A DNA stretch of 64,000 bases, taken from assembly GCA_000711775.1 (NCBI GenBank), contig ARYC01000762.1, positions 28,958-92,957 on the forward strand, read 5' to 3'. Below the pieces are notes generated by a model that worked only from the letters and a program-made list of their open reading frames with translations, made no database searches and was not told the DNA's origin. Positions within the stretch are counted from its first letter, which is position 1; each line of letters begins with the position of its first letter. The translations under genes were made by a program, and so were the position numbers. This DNA is from Oxytricha trifallax. Its lineage: Eukaryota > Ciliophora > Spirotrichea > Sporadotrichida > Oxytrichidae. Below are positions 38,431-50,347 of the stretch, one piece after another.

Positions 38431-40408
38431 CATAAAATTGAATTTGAATAATTTGAATAATTGGTTATTTAATTTATTTTTATTTAAAATTATAAATAAA
38501 TATAAAATAAATAATAATATTTACTTAAAATACATTATTTAATGAGAATTTGCCAATTTTAATTCGAGTTAATATTTGGCAAGTTGTGCTGGCTTTTTTT
38601 TTTACTAAAATAACGATAAATATCAAACTAACGATTATTAATTTTATGAATAAAAACATAAAACTCACTAAAAAATAATTATGATTTCTTTAATTTGGTA
38701 ATTTTAATATAATTTATAAATTTTTTAAAAAAATATATTTCTAAATAAATTTTTTATGTTTTAGTCTTCAAGTTCCACATAGTTTTTTGTGAAATAGTAA
38801 GTAATTAAATAATAAAAATTATTTATTTAAGTCTTATAAGTAAATTTATCGTTCTGTAATATAAAACCCCAAAACTTTGAACGGGTATGGATTTAATAGT
38901 GATTTTAAACTTTTAAAAAGTTTATTAATGGGAAAGTAATTGTAGATATACTATGCTCTAGGATAAATTAAATCTATTATTTTAAAATAATAATAGTTCA
39001 CTTAACTAAAATGAAAGTAACTCACTTGATCTTACTATATCTAGAGCTTCAAGCATGCCATGCAAATTTCCTATAGTAAAACTAGTGAGATCATAATTAT
39101 TTTCGAATATATTTACTATTTAATGACATGTTGCTCGATATAATTCTATAATAAATCAATTGATTGGTTCTAACTCATATTTTTCTAAATTACTTAACAA
39201 TTCTATTATAGCTGCAACTTTTCAATCATTTCTCTATAAAAAAAAGATTATATCATATCTATTTTATCAAAAGCTATATTAGCAAGTATTTTGTGATTAT
39301 GATATACTAATCCTTTTTGATTACTATTTTTATATCAGTAAGACATTGTAAAAATGAAAAAGACTAAACATAACATTTTATTAATAAAATCTTAGTGAAC
39401 ATATTGAATCTCATGGAACTTTCTTTTAATTTAAAACATAGAATGAATTCATAAAGGTATAAGATCATAAAATTATTACTCATTAAATAATGAATCTTTA
39501 TTGACATTTAAATGTATTTAACACATCAATACATTATAAGTGTGATTAATATAGTTTATAAATGTATGTTGCTGATTGTATAGTATAGATTTAATTGGGG
39601 TATCGAAGTTTGTTTCTTCAAAGTATTATTTCAAGAATGTAGTGTCCATGTTTAATATTGGAATTATCTTTTCTATTTATTTATAATTTAATTCTTAAAC
39701 TCTATTTATTAAATGATTTTAACTATAGAAAACTAAATATAATTATAAAAATTAAACATCTATTTCTTTATTACTCTTGCACTTCATTCCTTAGTCTGGA
39801 TACAATCGATCTAAAATAATATATATAAATAAGAATTATTTAATTCTATCAATTTTTTTATAGTTGTTATTGATTGCATTTTTATACGGTAAATCTCAAT
39901 AATGATCCTTCATTAGCAGCAAAAGAGCCTTTAACCTATATATTAAAATTCTTCTCAGCGCAGTGGCCATTTAGATGAAATTTTTACTTTAAGAGTTGAT
40001 ATATAATTCTTTAAATTGATTGTATTATGGCATTAATTAATTTATATAAAAGTGTAACTTATTTGATTAAATTTTTAATTTCAAAAGTACACAAAATATT
40101 AAATTCATGCTAAATTATTTGTAATTACAATTAAAATCCTAATAATTTCATTAATTTATTAATGGGAATATATTCTAATTTAATATTATAATGTTTTATG
40201 CTAGTTTTATTCAAATAGCTAACTTATGAATTTCATTTTTATAAATATATTAATTTCATAATTTTAAGTAGTTTTATAATAAGATAATTTAGTAGATAGT
40301 CAAATGAAATAATTTTAATTTGATTTTAAAAAGAAAACATATAGTCATTAAAATATAGAAAATTCTATTTTTTATTTTTCTTTATAAATTATAATTATTT
40401 CTAATATT

Positions 40409-40453
<45 letters not shown>

Positions 40454-43286
40454 TATATATAAATAGTGATTAATCTTTCATTAATTTACTTATACGATTT
40501 TAAGAATTGAAAGAAAATAAGTCTCATTAATATTACTTTCAATCACTTATTAGATTCTTTTTTATAAAAAAATATATCTATTTGATAATATTAAATTTAA
40601 TAAGGTATTTGGCAGTATAAAAGTGGCTTGGAGTTTTATATAATCTATATATTTAAATTTTTATTCTAAAAAAAAATTTTAAAGTTTTTTTTATTCTTAA
40701 ATTTCTCAATCATAAATTCGTAAGTTTTCATGAATTTAAAATAACTGAGTTCTTTTATAAACATTACAAATCCCTTTTATATAATTTCGATACCTCAACT
40801 AATTGCTTAAACAATTTAAATTATTTAGCTTATGATTTTTCCCCACTATTATAAATTATAATATATATATACTAATATACTAATATTGATAAAATCTGTT
40901 TTTTCACATTATTTTTGGAGTTATAAAGGTCTTTATACAAATAAATTAATTATTGAATTACATTTGATGTCTTCAAGTGCTTCGCTTTAATTGCCAAATC
41001 TATCAGCTGTGCATATTTCAATAGGTATATATGTTACATTCTCCAAATAACCTTCACTTAAAATTAAAGAAATTGTATTTATTTAAAATATAAAAATCAA
41101 TCACTTGTAATAATTTAAAATAAATTACATCACTTGTAATTAAATAGTTAACTTAGGATATATTTACTGAAAGATATTAGAAAAATGTCTTCAAATATTT
41201 ATATTGTTAAAATTAAGTGTTTTTTTAATATATAAAATAAAATTCTGTAAAATTTTACTTAAAAAATGATTAAAAAGAAGCAATTCTTTAATTTTATGAT
41301 TAAACTATTTGAGTTTGCCATTTATGAAGTAAAGGGCGGTACCTGTCTCAACACCACACTTTTTATATATGAATTTTTATTAAAATAAGTAATTGCTCTT
41401 GTCAAATTTGGTTGAAACTCACGAAAAATAATTAAAAAATATCTAGAAAACTCTTGCATGAGTGGCCTTACAAATAAATGTACTATTATCATAAATCCAT
41501 GCATTTTAACAAGTAATAAGCCAGATAATAATGCATTCTTTTAAAATTGAATTATTAAAACTATATTTACCATATTAATCATAAATTTATTTAGAAAAAG
41601 AGAGAGAATAGGTTTACTTAATACATTCAACAACTTAATAATTTTAATAATTCAATTTTAAAAGAATGCATTATTATCTGGCTTATTACTTGTTAAAATG
41701 CATGGATTTATGATAATAGTACATTTATTTGTAAGGCCACTCATGCAAGAGTTTTCTAGATATTTTTTAATTATTTTTCGTGAGTTTCAACCAAATTTGA
41801 CAAGAGCAATTACTTATTTTAATAAAAATTCATATATAAAAAGTGTGGTGTTGAGACAGGTACTGCCCGAAATAAATTAATAAATAATACATTAATTAAA
41901 AAATATTATATATTTTTTACACAGAAACTTATTATTGTAGAAATACATTTGAATTTGGAAAATTTATTATTAATTTAATTACTACAACTCAAAATAGTGT
42001 CAGTTAAAGTTGGCCAATTTAATCGATCTTGGGCTTGTTTGATAGAGAATTCAAAATTAGCTGGACTTTATTATTGGCGGTACTATTTCATCGCATCCCT
42101 GGAGCGAGATAACTCGACTTTAATGTGAGGGTATAATTTAATGAATTTAGAGGTGTTTAATTAAAGTCGAAGTTATCTCGCTCCAGGGATGCGATAAAAT
42201 AGTACCGCCAATAATAAAGTCCAGCTAATTTTGAATTCTCTATCGAATGAGCCCAAGATCGTTCAAATTGGCCAACTTTAACTGCCACGATTTTGATTTA
42301 TATTTAATTTAATTATTATAAATTTTCCAAATTCAAATGTATTTTCTACAATAATAATTTTCTATCTTAGATAGAAAGTAATAAAATATATATTTAAATT
42401 TTTACAAAATTGATTCTAAAATCATTACTATACTTATATTATTATATTATTTTATTAATTTAATCGTAAGTAGGTTAATTTGAAGGATAGAACAAGAATG
42501 AAAATATAAATTACATTTTTATATAATTCTTGAAGAAATGCATTAGGTTTTTGAATTTTAAAATAATAAGATTAAATCTAATCTTTTTTGAAATTGACCA
42601 ATTTGTTATGTAGTTTTTTTTAAAAATTAGAAATTGTTTTGAGTGTAATTTTATAATCTAGTAGAATTCAAAAAATATATTAAACTTATCTTAATTATTA
42701 AGAAATATATATTGCTAGAATGTATACTCTAATAAAATTAAATAGAGCAGTGTTTTATCTATTAATATTAACTCTGAACTTGTAACTGTTTTGATTTAAA
42801 TTATACTTTTTAATTTATATTTCCTAAATTCGAAAATATTCTTATTTATTAAATTGAAACGTCAAAGTTATTTCTGTCTAAAGTCGTTTCTTAATAAAAT
42901 ATATATAAATTACTTTATAATTTATGTTTATTTTTCTGTAGGTTGATACTTTTAATTAAAATAAGCAGTAGACCTGATGATTTGATAATTTTATCTTTAC
43001 ATTACTTAAACTATCTGCATTACAAAGTATACTAAGAGGCCAACTCTGGTTAGTATAGTTACTATTCCTCCAAATAATGATTTAAATTAATATTGGACAT
43101 TAAATATGTTTTAAAAATCAATATATATTGTCAAGTAAATCAAATTTTATTTTTTAAAAAGCTTATAATTAAAATTATATTCCATTATTTAAATTAAGGG
43201 GAATTGTTATAGTTTAAGCTTATTGGATGACCAAAAGAATCATTAGATCTCACCCATTTTTAAAGAGTGTTTCTAAGTTTATTCAT
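31500..43286 (-). CDS. Paralog 4 of tandem ciliate membrane-protein array
   Basis: Seen on the minus strand: ATG 43286, first segment 43187-43286 (WVRSNDSFGHPISLNYNNSP); helix segment 42935-43090 (KSLFGGIVTILTRVGLLVYF); 42850-42895 (TTLDRNNFDVS); ectodomain 40975-41175 (VTYIPIEICTADRFGNQ); 39765-39980 (FNI.VKGSFAANEGSLLRF and LYPDQGMKCKSN); 39590-39700 (NMDTTFLKQYFEETNFDTPI); 38755-38880 (FTYKT-YYFTKNYVELEDQN); 37566-37640 (PDDNGCIMDLSFYMSDKQ); 37464-37540 plus 36428-36486; 34930-35063 (IKRLYLYEKHDKS); tail 31690-31945 (DILNILSILNQSKLQN … HDKVDKRILK) and C-terminal codons to about 31500. One base fewer near 31695 relative to paralogs 2 and 3 would put the last part out of frame. Function unknown; a two-helix membrane protein is inferred. 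Confidence 0.78.
31646..31682. other. 37-bp IES, pointer TGGATATAA (paralog 4 tail)
   Basis: TGGATATAA at 31646-31654 and 31683-31691. Same site as the paralog 3 IES at 15469. After excision the downstream frame matches paralog 3 (L-Y-P-x-x-M-K) only if the one-base deficit just upstream is corrected. Confidence 0.75.
33110..33375. mobile_element. Degenerate copy of the TTAGCTGG…GGTACTATTT palindromic family
   Basis: Contains AAAGTCGAGTTATCTCGCTC, the inverted AGTCCAGCTGATTTAGAATT and a terminal GTTAACCGCCACGAATTT, all matching the 41925-42370 foldback. The left arm is strongly diverged. Located within paralog 4 non-coding DNA. Confidence 0.6.
34275..34835. other. Unexplained GC-rich island in a paralog 4 gap
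   Basis: About 560 bp of clearly higher GC than its surroundings. With TAA/TAG as Gln the plus strand is open from about 34350 to a TGA at about 34711 (includes M-N-Q-D-V-D-R-A-K-P-E-Q-Q). The minus strand is also open for about 50 codons around 34660-34810. Neither resembles a family I know. It could be an MDS of an unrelated gene, a non-coding RNA gene or an old insertion. Confidence 0.3.
35061..36427. other. 1.37-kb IES with telomere-like end (paralog 4), pointer AAT
   Basis: AAT at 35061-35063 and 36428-36430. Excision reads F-Y-Q-S-I-I-K-R-L-Y-L on the minus strand, matching paralogs 1-3, which are uninterrupted here. The right end of the insert is GGGGTTTTGGGGTTTT (36412-36427), two units of the spirotrich telomere repeat; the left end starts AAATCCCC. 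This recalls telomere-bearing elements of hypotrichs, but no transposase was found. A GC-richer stretch at 35800-36115 is open on the plus strand in pieces and unidentified. Confidence 0.75.
36487..37463. mobile_element. 977-bp perfect-looking palindrome with TA duplication in paralog 4
   Basis: Arms mirror each other around about 36975. Ends are AGGTAGAATTTTTGAATT and its inverse; TA duplication at 36485-36486 and 37464-37465. It splits the second hydrophobic segment; removal gives I-V-L-A-T-V-S-I-L-I-S-G in frame as in the sister copies. Each arm carries the same open frame (for example 37083-37274 minus), an artefact or relic of the inverted duplication. Arms are almost identical, suggesting a young insertion or gene conversion. 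Confidence 0.9.
37538..37565. other. 28-bp IES, pointer CTT (paralog 4)
   Basis: CTT at 37538-37540 and 37566-37568. Excision reads S-D-K-Q-E-T-T-K-R-Q on the minus strand. Same site and pointer as 19713. Confidence 0.82.
38399..38425. repeat. (AT)n microsatellite
   Basis: About 13 AT units in a non-coding gap of paralog 4. Confidence 0.9.
38798..38827. other. 30-bp IES, pointer TAAGT (paralog 4)
   Basis: TAAGT at 38798-38802 and 38828-38832. Excision reads K-F-T-Y-K-T-Y-Y-F-T-K-N. Just beyond, at 38865-38876, is AAAACCCCAAAA next to the inferred outer boundary of this coding segment. Confidence 0.82.
40408..40462. repeat. (TA)n microsatellite, interrupted
   Basis: Three TA runs separated by AA/AT slips over about 55 bp, in a non-coding gap of paralog 4. 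Confidence 0.9.
41054..41129. other. 76-bp IES, pointer TCACTT, with an internal third pointer copy
   Basis: TCACTT at 41054-41059 and 41130-41135. Excision reads I-T-S-E-G-Y-L-E-N-V-T-Y on the minus strand. A third TCACTTGTAAT copy lies inside at 41101, a 29-bp tandem duplication of the boundary, giving two possible excision junctions. Confidence 0.82.
41334..41868. mobile_element. 535-bp palindromic element, ends GGGCGGTACCTGTCTC
   Basis: Arms 41334 to about 41560 and about 41640 to 41868 are inverted copies. The same 50-residue frame (starting M-H-G-F-M-I-I-V-H-L-F-V) appears on each strand. Flanks GAAGTAAA (41326-41333) and GAAATAAA (41869-41876) look like an 8-bp duplication with one mismatch. 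Lies in paralog 4 non-coding DNA. Confidence 0.78.
41925..42370. mobile_element. Best-preserved copy of the TTAGCTGG…GGTACTATTT foldback family
   Basis: Inverted arms begin TTATTATTGTAGAAA and proceed through GTCAGTTAAAGTTGGCC, AATTAGCTGGACTTTATTAT, GGCGGTACTATTTCATCGCA and TCGACTTTAA, meeting near 42145. The family also occurs at 33110, 62084 and, diverged, 26590. No coding capacity. In the 62084 copy the element is itself an IES in a coding region. Confidence 0.85.
43080..43186. other. 107-bp IES, pointer ATTTAAATTAA (paralog 4, N-terminal site)
   Basis: An 11-base repeat at 43080-43090 and 43187-43197. Excision joins NNSPQFK to SLFGG in frame; same site as in paralogs 2 and 3. Confidence 0.9.
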
Positions 43287-43835
43287 TTAAAATCTTGAAT
43301 ATTATATAAATTTGACTGTTTTTTATTATAAATTCTATTTTTACCTTATTTTATTATTATATAAAATGCTATATAAGAAATACTATAAATAGAAAGTAGA
43401 AATGACTCTTACTTTAAATATTAAAATCTAACATTGTAATTTAATCTTATATGACAAAAATTTTTTAAATTCTCTAGAAATTGTATTAATAATGCTACAA
43501 TAATTATAGTAGATATATTCTTTAATAGCATCAATAAAGTAAATCACTGATTTGTTAACTAATTCACAAATAATTCATTCTAGTAATGTGATTTTTTGCA
43601 CTAATTTATTTCCCTTATTCCTGATTAAATAATATATTTAAATCTGTTAAAAAATAACAGTAAAAATGTAGCATTAAATATTATAATGTATTCCTAACAG
43701 TGTTGATTGTGTGCACATGTGAAGAAGAAACAATATCAGTGTTACTATGCAAATAAGGGTAGTGATTCTATTTCTGTTGTTTGAATAGTTAAGGATAGAG
43801 ATTTATCTATTGCTTATGTCTACTGGTCATATCTA

Positions 43836-45446
43836 TCACTTAATTATTCTAAGCAAGTATTGTACCATATGATAAAATGATAATCTTTGAAAAATCTACT
43901 CCAATTTACAACGAATTTCACTCATTAATTAGTTGAGAAACAAATTATATAACAATAGCATGGTCTTTGCCCTTTTTTATTCTTTCTCAATTTTCATTTG
44001 AACTCTCTCGATAGTTTTCATGGCATTTGAGCCTTCGGTGCCTACTGATTGGACATCTCCGCTTATCTCACTGCTTGAACTTTAAGTTTTAATGTTTTTT
44101 AACTCGTCTCTCATTTAGTGATAAGGTTTAATTCCGCTGTCTTGAGATTCAATTTCTATAACAATAAATGCTTAGGCAAATATAAATTTTTATAGATTAG
44201 AGGATATCCTCAACTCTTGACACGCCTAAACTTGAATTAATTTCAATTTAGTAGACTGGTTTACACACCAAACCTTGAGTTGCGAACCAGCTGTGCTCTA
44301 GAATCTGAGAAGCAGTAGGTCTTTTATGTGGATCAACTTGTAGAATTTGAGTAATCAAATCTTGAACTTCTGGACTTAAATCTGGTTGACATGAGAAGCT
44401 ATAACTTAGGTTTATAGTAAAAATGCACACATACAATTTTAATGTATAATAAACTGGCCTCTTGAAATCTTCCTGAACAAATCCTTCTCAAAGGAGCTTT
44501 TAAATGGAAAAGTACCACAAAGTAGAACATAAAGTAAAACACCACAAGCCCATATATCTGAGGGGCCACCGTAGTATTCTCTCTTCATAACAATTTCTGG
44601 AGACATATAAGAGGGTGTACCGCAGAAAATTCTCAATTTCTCTTTAGCTTGACAACAAAATCCGAAGTCAATAAGCTTCACTTTTTTTGTTGAAGTTTCA
44701 ATTAAGATATTTTCTAGTTTTATATCTCTATGAGCTATCTCTTAGTTGTGAACATATTCCATTGAACTTATGATTTGCATGAAAATTCTTGCAGCTTCCT
44801 CTTCTTTGACTTTTCTATCTGGAATCATTTTCAGCATTTTATATCTTAAAACTATTTGAGCAGTTTTTAATAAATAAAGTTATTGTTAATATATGAGAAG
44901 CATTTACTACAAGCTAACTCCCTCTACGTTCTCCATGACCAAATAAAGTTATCTCTGTGTATCAATTGCGTCGAAAAGTGTGACAATATTTTCATGTTGC
45001 ATTTTCTTTAATATCTTGATCTCTCTAATAACACTTCTCTTGCGTTAAGCATCTATTAACTTATATTTATCGTAAATTTTGACAGCTAGTGAAGAGCCTA
45101 AAGTACGATGAACACCTTCTTTCACTACTGCATATGCACCTTGCCCCAAAACCTTTCCAAGTTTATACTCACTTATGTTTGTTATGTTAAAAGCTCCAAA
45201 CTCTGAATTTTACACGTTTTAATCTGAGGGGAGATTGTTCTAGGTGTTACTAGAGAGTTATTTTCTTAGTAAATTCTAATGCTTAGCTGAGCTTGCAGCT
45301 CCGTTAAAACTAGGATTGTTTTTTACTGAGTGAGTCGAGAAATCATTTTGAGAAATTGGGCGGTTCATGTTATTATTATTCATAGTTGTATTGGCACCTC
45401 CCTGAGTGGCATTGCTTATTCCCACTACAAAACTTGTTCTTGACAT
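43836..45446 (-). CDS. CAMK/SNF1-like Ser/Thr protein kinase
   Basis: Starts at ATG 45446 (M-S-R-T-S-F-V-V), followed by an Asn/Gln/Ser-rich leader of about 90 residues. The kinase domain is complete: glycine loop GQGAYAVVKEG, lysine in AVKIYDKYK, catalytic HRDIKLEN, DFGFC, activation-loop GTPSYMSPE, DIWACGVLLY, and DPHKRPTASQILEHSWF at the end. A Ser-rich C-terminal tail (S-S-S-S-E-I-S-G-D-V) ends at TGA 43836. Two IESs and one 50-nt GT-AG intron (44405-44454, joining R-G-H-Y-S-F) are present; all junctions restore the frame. Many TAA/TAG codons are read as Gln and all Trp codons are TGG. Subfamily by overall resemblance to SNF1/AMPK/CAMK kinases; substrate unknown. Confidence 0.93.
44157..44190. 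other. 34-bp IES, pointer TATA (kinase tail)
   Basis: TATA at 44157-44160 and 44191-44194. Excision reads D-I-L-Q-S-I-E-I-E-S-Q-D-S-G and moves the tail into an open frame of more than 100 codons. Confidence 0.78.
44833..44898. other. 66-bp IES, pointer AGCATTT (kinase domain)
   Basis: AGCATTT at 44833-44839 and 44899-44905. Excision joins G-V-S-L-Q-Q-M-L to K-M-I-P-D-R-K-V in the hinge/αD region, giving normal kinase spacing. Confidence 0.9.
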
Positions 45447-45675
45447 CGTGTTGGTTGTAGAGTCTCTGCGCTATTTAGACAGCGATCTCTCTTCTCTAAC
45501 TTATTTCACTATAAATTTCAATGTTAAATACTGTTCTAATTTTGATAGACTTTAAACCCAATTAAATAGTTGTTCTATCTTTAAATGCGTATGATTTGAA
45601 TGAATTTTTGGATAAGTTAAAGAGTGAAAATATTAAGAAAGTGGAAGGCATGTATTTTATAATTCAAATATCTTC

Positions 45676-47590
45676 TCAATAGGCAGCTCTGAAACCATCT
45701 TCATGTCTGAACTTGAGGACGCGGGTGGCGAACAAATAAATACCTCCGAAGAGAGCAGCGACTCCACCGAGAATGATGAACCAAACGTACCACTTGAGGC
45801 CGTTCTTGCCAATCCAGAAGTTTTTTATTATTTTTAAAAACTAAATTTTCGTTAATAGGATAGACTAAAATGTAAGAAAACTTAAAAAATATAGTTCTCT
45901 CCTTCTTCAGTTTCAGCAGCTTTGTCATCAGTAGTAGTGGTGGTTGTGTTGTCAAGGAATTTGTTATCAGCTTCACTTGGTTGGGCATTGCTATCGCTGT
46001 CAGTAGTGGTTGCTGATGAATCAGTGGTTGATGATGAGTCAGTAGTTTCTTTCTTGTCATCAGTGGCTGGGGTGGTGCTATCAGCTGGGGTAGAGTTATC
46101 AGCTGGGGTGGTGTTTTCAGCTGGGGTGGTGCTATCTGCTGGGGTGGTGGTATCCTCAGTTGGGGTGGTGGTATCCTCAGTTGGAGTTGTGGTTGATTCT
46201 TCAGCTGGGGTAGTGTTATCAGCAGGGGTGGTGGTCTCTTCAGTTGGAGTTGTGTTATCAGCTGGAGTGGTAGATTCTTCAACTGGAGTAGCATTCATCA
46301 ATAAATATATAGAATAGTAAAGTTATTAATTAATTTATATAAAGAAAATTATTTATATGTGTTTAATAATATTTATGCAGCTTTTAAATTTATTATCTTA
46401 AATTTCTTTAATCCTTTATCATTTCCATTCGGCAATTGTTTGAATATGTTTGTACTTTACTGCCGTAACATCGGTACTCTCTTTAATTATATTTATCTTT
46501 GTTATTCACTTATCATCATAAATTGATGATTAATTGAGTAACAGATAAATATGGATATGGAAAATCCAATAAAGTCGATATCACTATTTATTTATGATTA
46601 CTAGAAATAAAACTTGCTGTTCTAATTTAGACATTTTTTAAAATCAATTAATATCCAAATAAAATATAGTTATAAATAAATCCTTTTATTATCATCTGTT
46701 TTTCGTATAATTTAGCTTAATTGTCAGCTGGAGTAGTTGAATCGGTAGTACCTTCAGCTGGGGTGGTGTTCTCAGCGGGGGTAGTATTTTCAGCGGGTGT
46801 AGTGCTGTCGGTGGTGGCAGCAGTTTCTTCAGCAGGGGTGGTGCTTTCAGTTGGAGTAGTGTTTTCTGCTGGAGTAGTTGAATCAGTTGGGACAGCAGTT
46901 TCTTCAGCTGGAGTAGTTGAATCGGTAGTGGTACCTTCAGCTGGGGTGGTTGAATCTGTTGTGGTAGTATCAGCAGTTGGGGTAGTTGAATCTGGTGAAG
47001 CAGTGTTTTCAGCTGGAGCATCAGTGGTGGTGGCTTCAGCAGGTGTGGTGGTTGAATCAGTTGTAGCAGATCCTTCAACTGGGGCATCAGTAGTAGCAGT
47101 TGAGTCAGCTGTTGTGGTGTTTTCGGCTGGAGTGGTTGAGTCAGTGGTTCCAGCATCAGTAGTGGCTCCAGAATCAGCAGTAGTAGCATCAGCAGCTGGG
47201 GTTTCAGCTGAAGCGTCAGTCTCTTGAAGTAAACCTGATCCACATAATCCATGACTAGTAATTTTAAAATTGGGTGTTTACAACAAGCTTTGAAAGTTGT
47301 GCTTCGAATTGAGCGTGAGCATTGGCGTCAGAAGCAATCTTTTAGATCTCTTCAGCACTCATGTGAGCGAAGACGGAAGAATCTCTGATAGAATTAGAGA
47401 ATGAGAGGAGAGCTTGTTGTGTCTCGGTATCGCAATTTTATCTCTCAGCTCTGCAATGGCCGTACCAACAGCATGAACTCAAACAGTCGGTGTTGTTTTT
47501 GCAGTCGTCCCCGAGGAAGTGGGTGCCTGAAACAGCGGTAACAGAGATAAGACCGACAACAACTAAAGTTGATAACAAAGATTTTCTCAT
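45676..47590 (-). CDS. Mucin-like type I membrane glycoprotein (Thr/Pro/Glu/Asp repeats)
   Basis: ATG 47590 begins a signal peptide (M-R-K-S-L-L-S-T-L-V-V-V-G-L-I-S-V, cleavage likely after V-S-G). A Cys-rich N-domain follows (DDCKNNTDCLSSCCWYGHC, then N-C-D) and an alpha-helical stretch (SAEEIQKIASDANAHAQFEA). A long low-complexity region is built of TTPAEN, TTPADN, TTDSTTPAE and TTTPTED units, likely heavily O-glycosylated. The C-terminus has a WYVWFIILGGVAALFGGIYL membrane helix and a short basic tail ending F-R-A-A-Y, TGA at 45676-45678. At least two IESs with clear pointers lie inside, and a third frame change near 47240-47270 is an unresolved short IES. Base composition is higher in GC than its neighbours. 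Role at the cell surface is inferred. Confidence 0.88.
45819..45892. other. 74-bp IES, pointer AGTT (mucin-like gene)
   Basis: AGTT at 45819-45822 and 45893-45896. Excision joins E-E-G-E-N to F-W-I-G-K-N-G-L, placing the membrane helix in frame with the repeat domain. Confidence 0.9.
46293..46719. other. 427-bp IES, pointer ATT (mucin-like gene)
   Basis: ATT at 46293-46295 and 46720-46722. Excision joins T-T-P-A-D-N to A-T-P-V-E-E-S within the Thr/Pro repeats. Because the flanks are repetitive, the exact pointer is less certain than the interruption itself. Confidence 0.75.
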
Positions 47591-48019
47591 CATATTTATT
47601 GGCAATAAGTACTTAGTATTAATTATTGCTCAAAAAGATAGGTTATGCTCTAAAATTTACACTAAAATTACGTTAAAAAAATTCATTAAAAGTTTATTCA
47701 ATTTTCATTGAGAATAAATTGATTGAAATATCTAGAATGGCAATAATATATTATAATTTGAATACGTTTATCATTCATAAGCAATTTTAACTTTAATTAA
47801 AAGCGCATTTAGTGAATGAGTAATAATTAAATCTCATTTTATCATATTAACTTTACTTCTTTTATCTGCATATTTCTAAACTTAGAATATTCACAATTAA
47901 TTTAAGTTCTGATCAAGTGAATGTGAGTATATATTTATGGTAGAAAATACTCTTCACTATTTATTAATTTTATCATTTAAGTGAAATTCATTAATAGATT
48001 AGGCTTACTTTACTATAAA

Positions 48020-49990
<1,971 letters not shown>

Positions 49991-50315
49991 TTAAATGACA
50001 ATCAATTTTAGATTGGATTTTAATCAGCTCTTTTCAATTTAATTTCAAGACTTTATTTTTAATTTTCATTGTATTTAATCAAATATAGTATGCATTTGCA
50101 AATTTTGGCTACCATATATTTTAACATGTATCAAACGTTGATCATGAGGCAACAAGTAAATACTTAAATATATATTTTATGATAAATATTAATAAATAAG
50201 TATGAGCGAATTTAGCGGGACAAGCAAGCTGCTTGACCCTTAAGAATTAATGCTATTAAAAGCTAATGCTAACTCAAGCAGATTTAAGAGAAAAATATTC
50301 ATTGACAGTTCTATA

Positions 50316-50347
<32 letters not shown>

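Noticed and set aside
41698-41880. 60-codon open frame duplicated on both strands at 41322-41504 and 41698-41880
   Set aside because: The two copies are arms of a palindromic element; there is no start context and no similarity to a known protein.
45922-46317. Plus-strand 131-codon Val/Ser-rich open frame
   Set aside because: Antisense shadow of the Thr/Pro repeat region; the minus strand has signal peptide, repeats and membrane helix joined by pointers.
46721-47227. Plus-strand 168-codon open frame and minus-strand Leu/Gln/Pro-rich frame 46692-47252
   Set aside because: Both are alternative readings of the same Thr/Pro/Ala repeat; the true frame is the minus-strand TTDSTTPAE reading.
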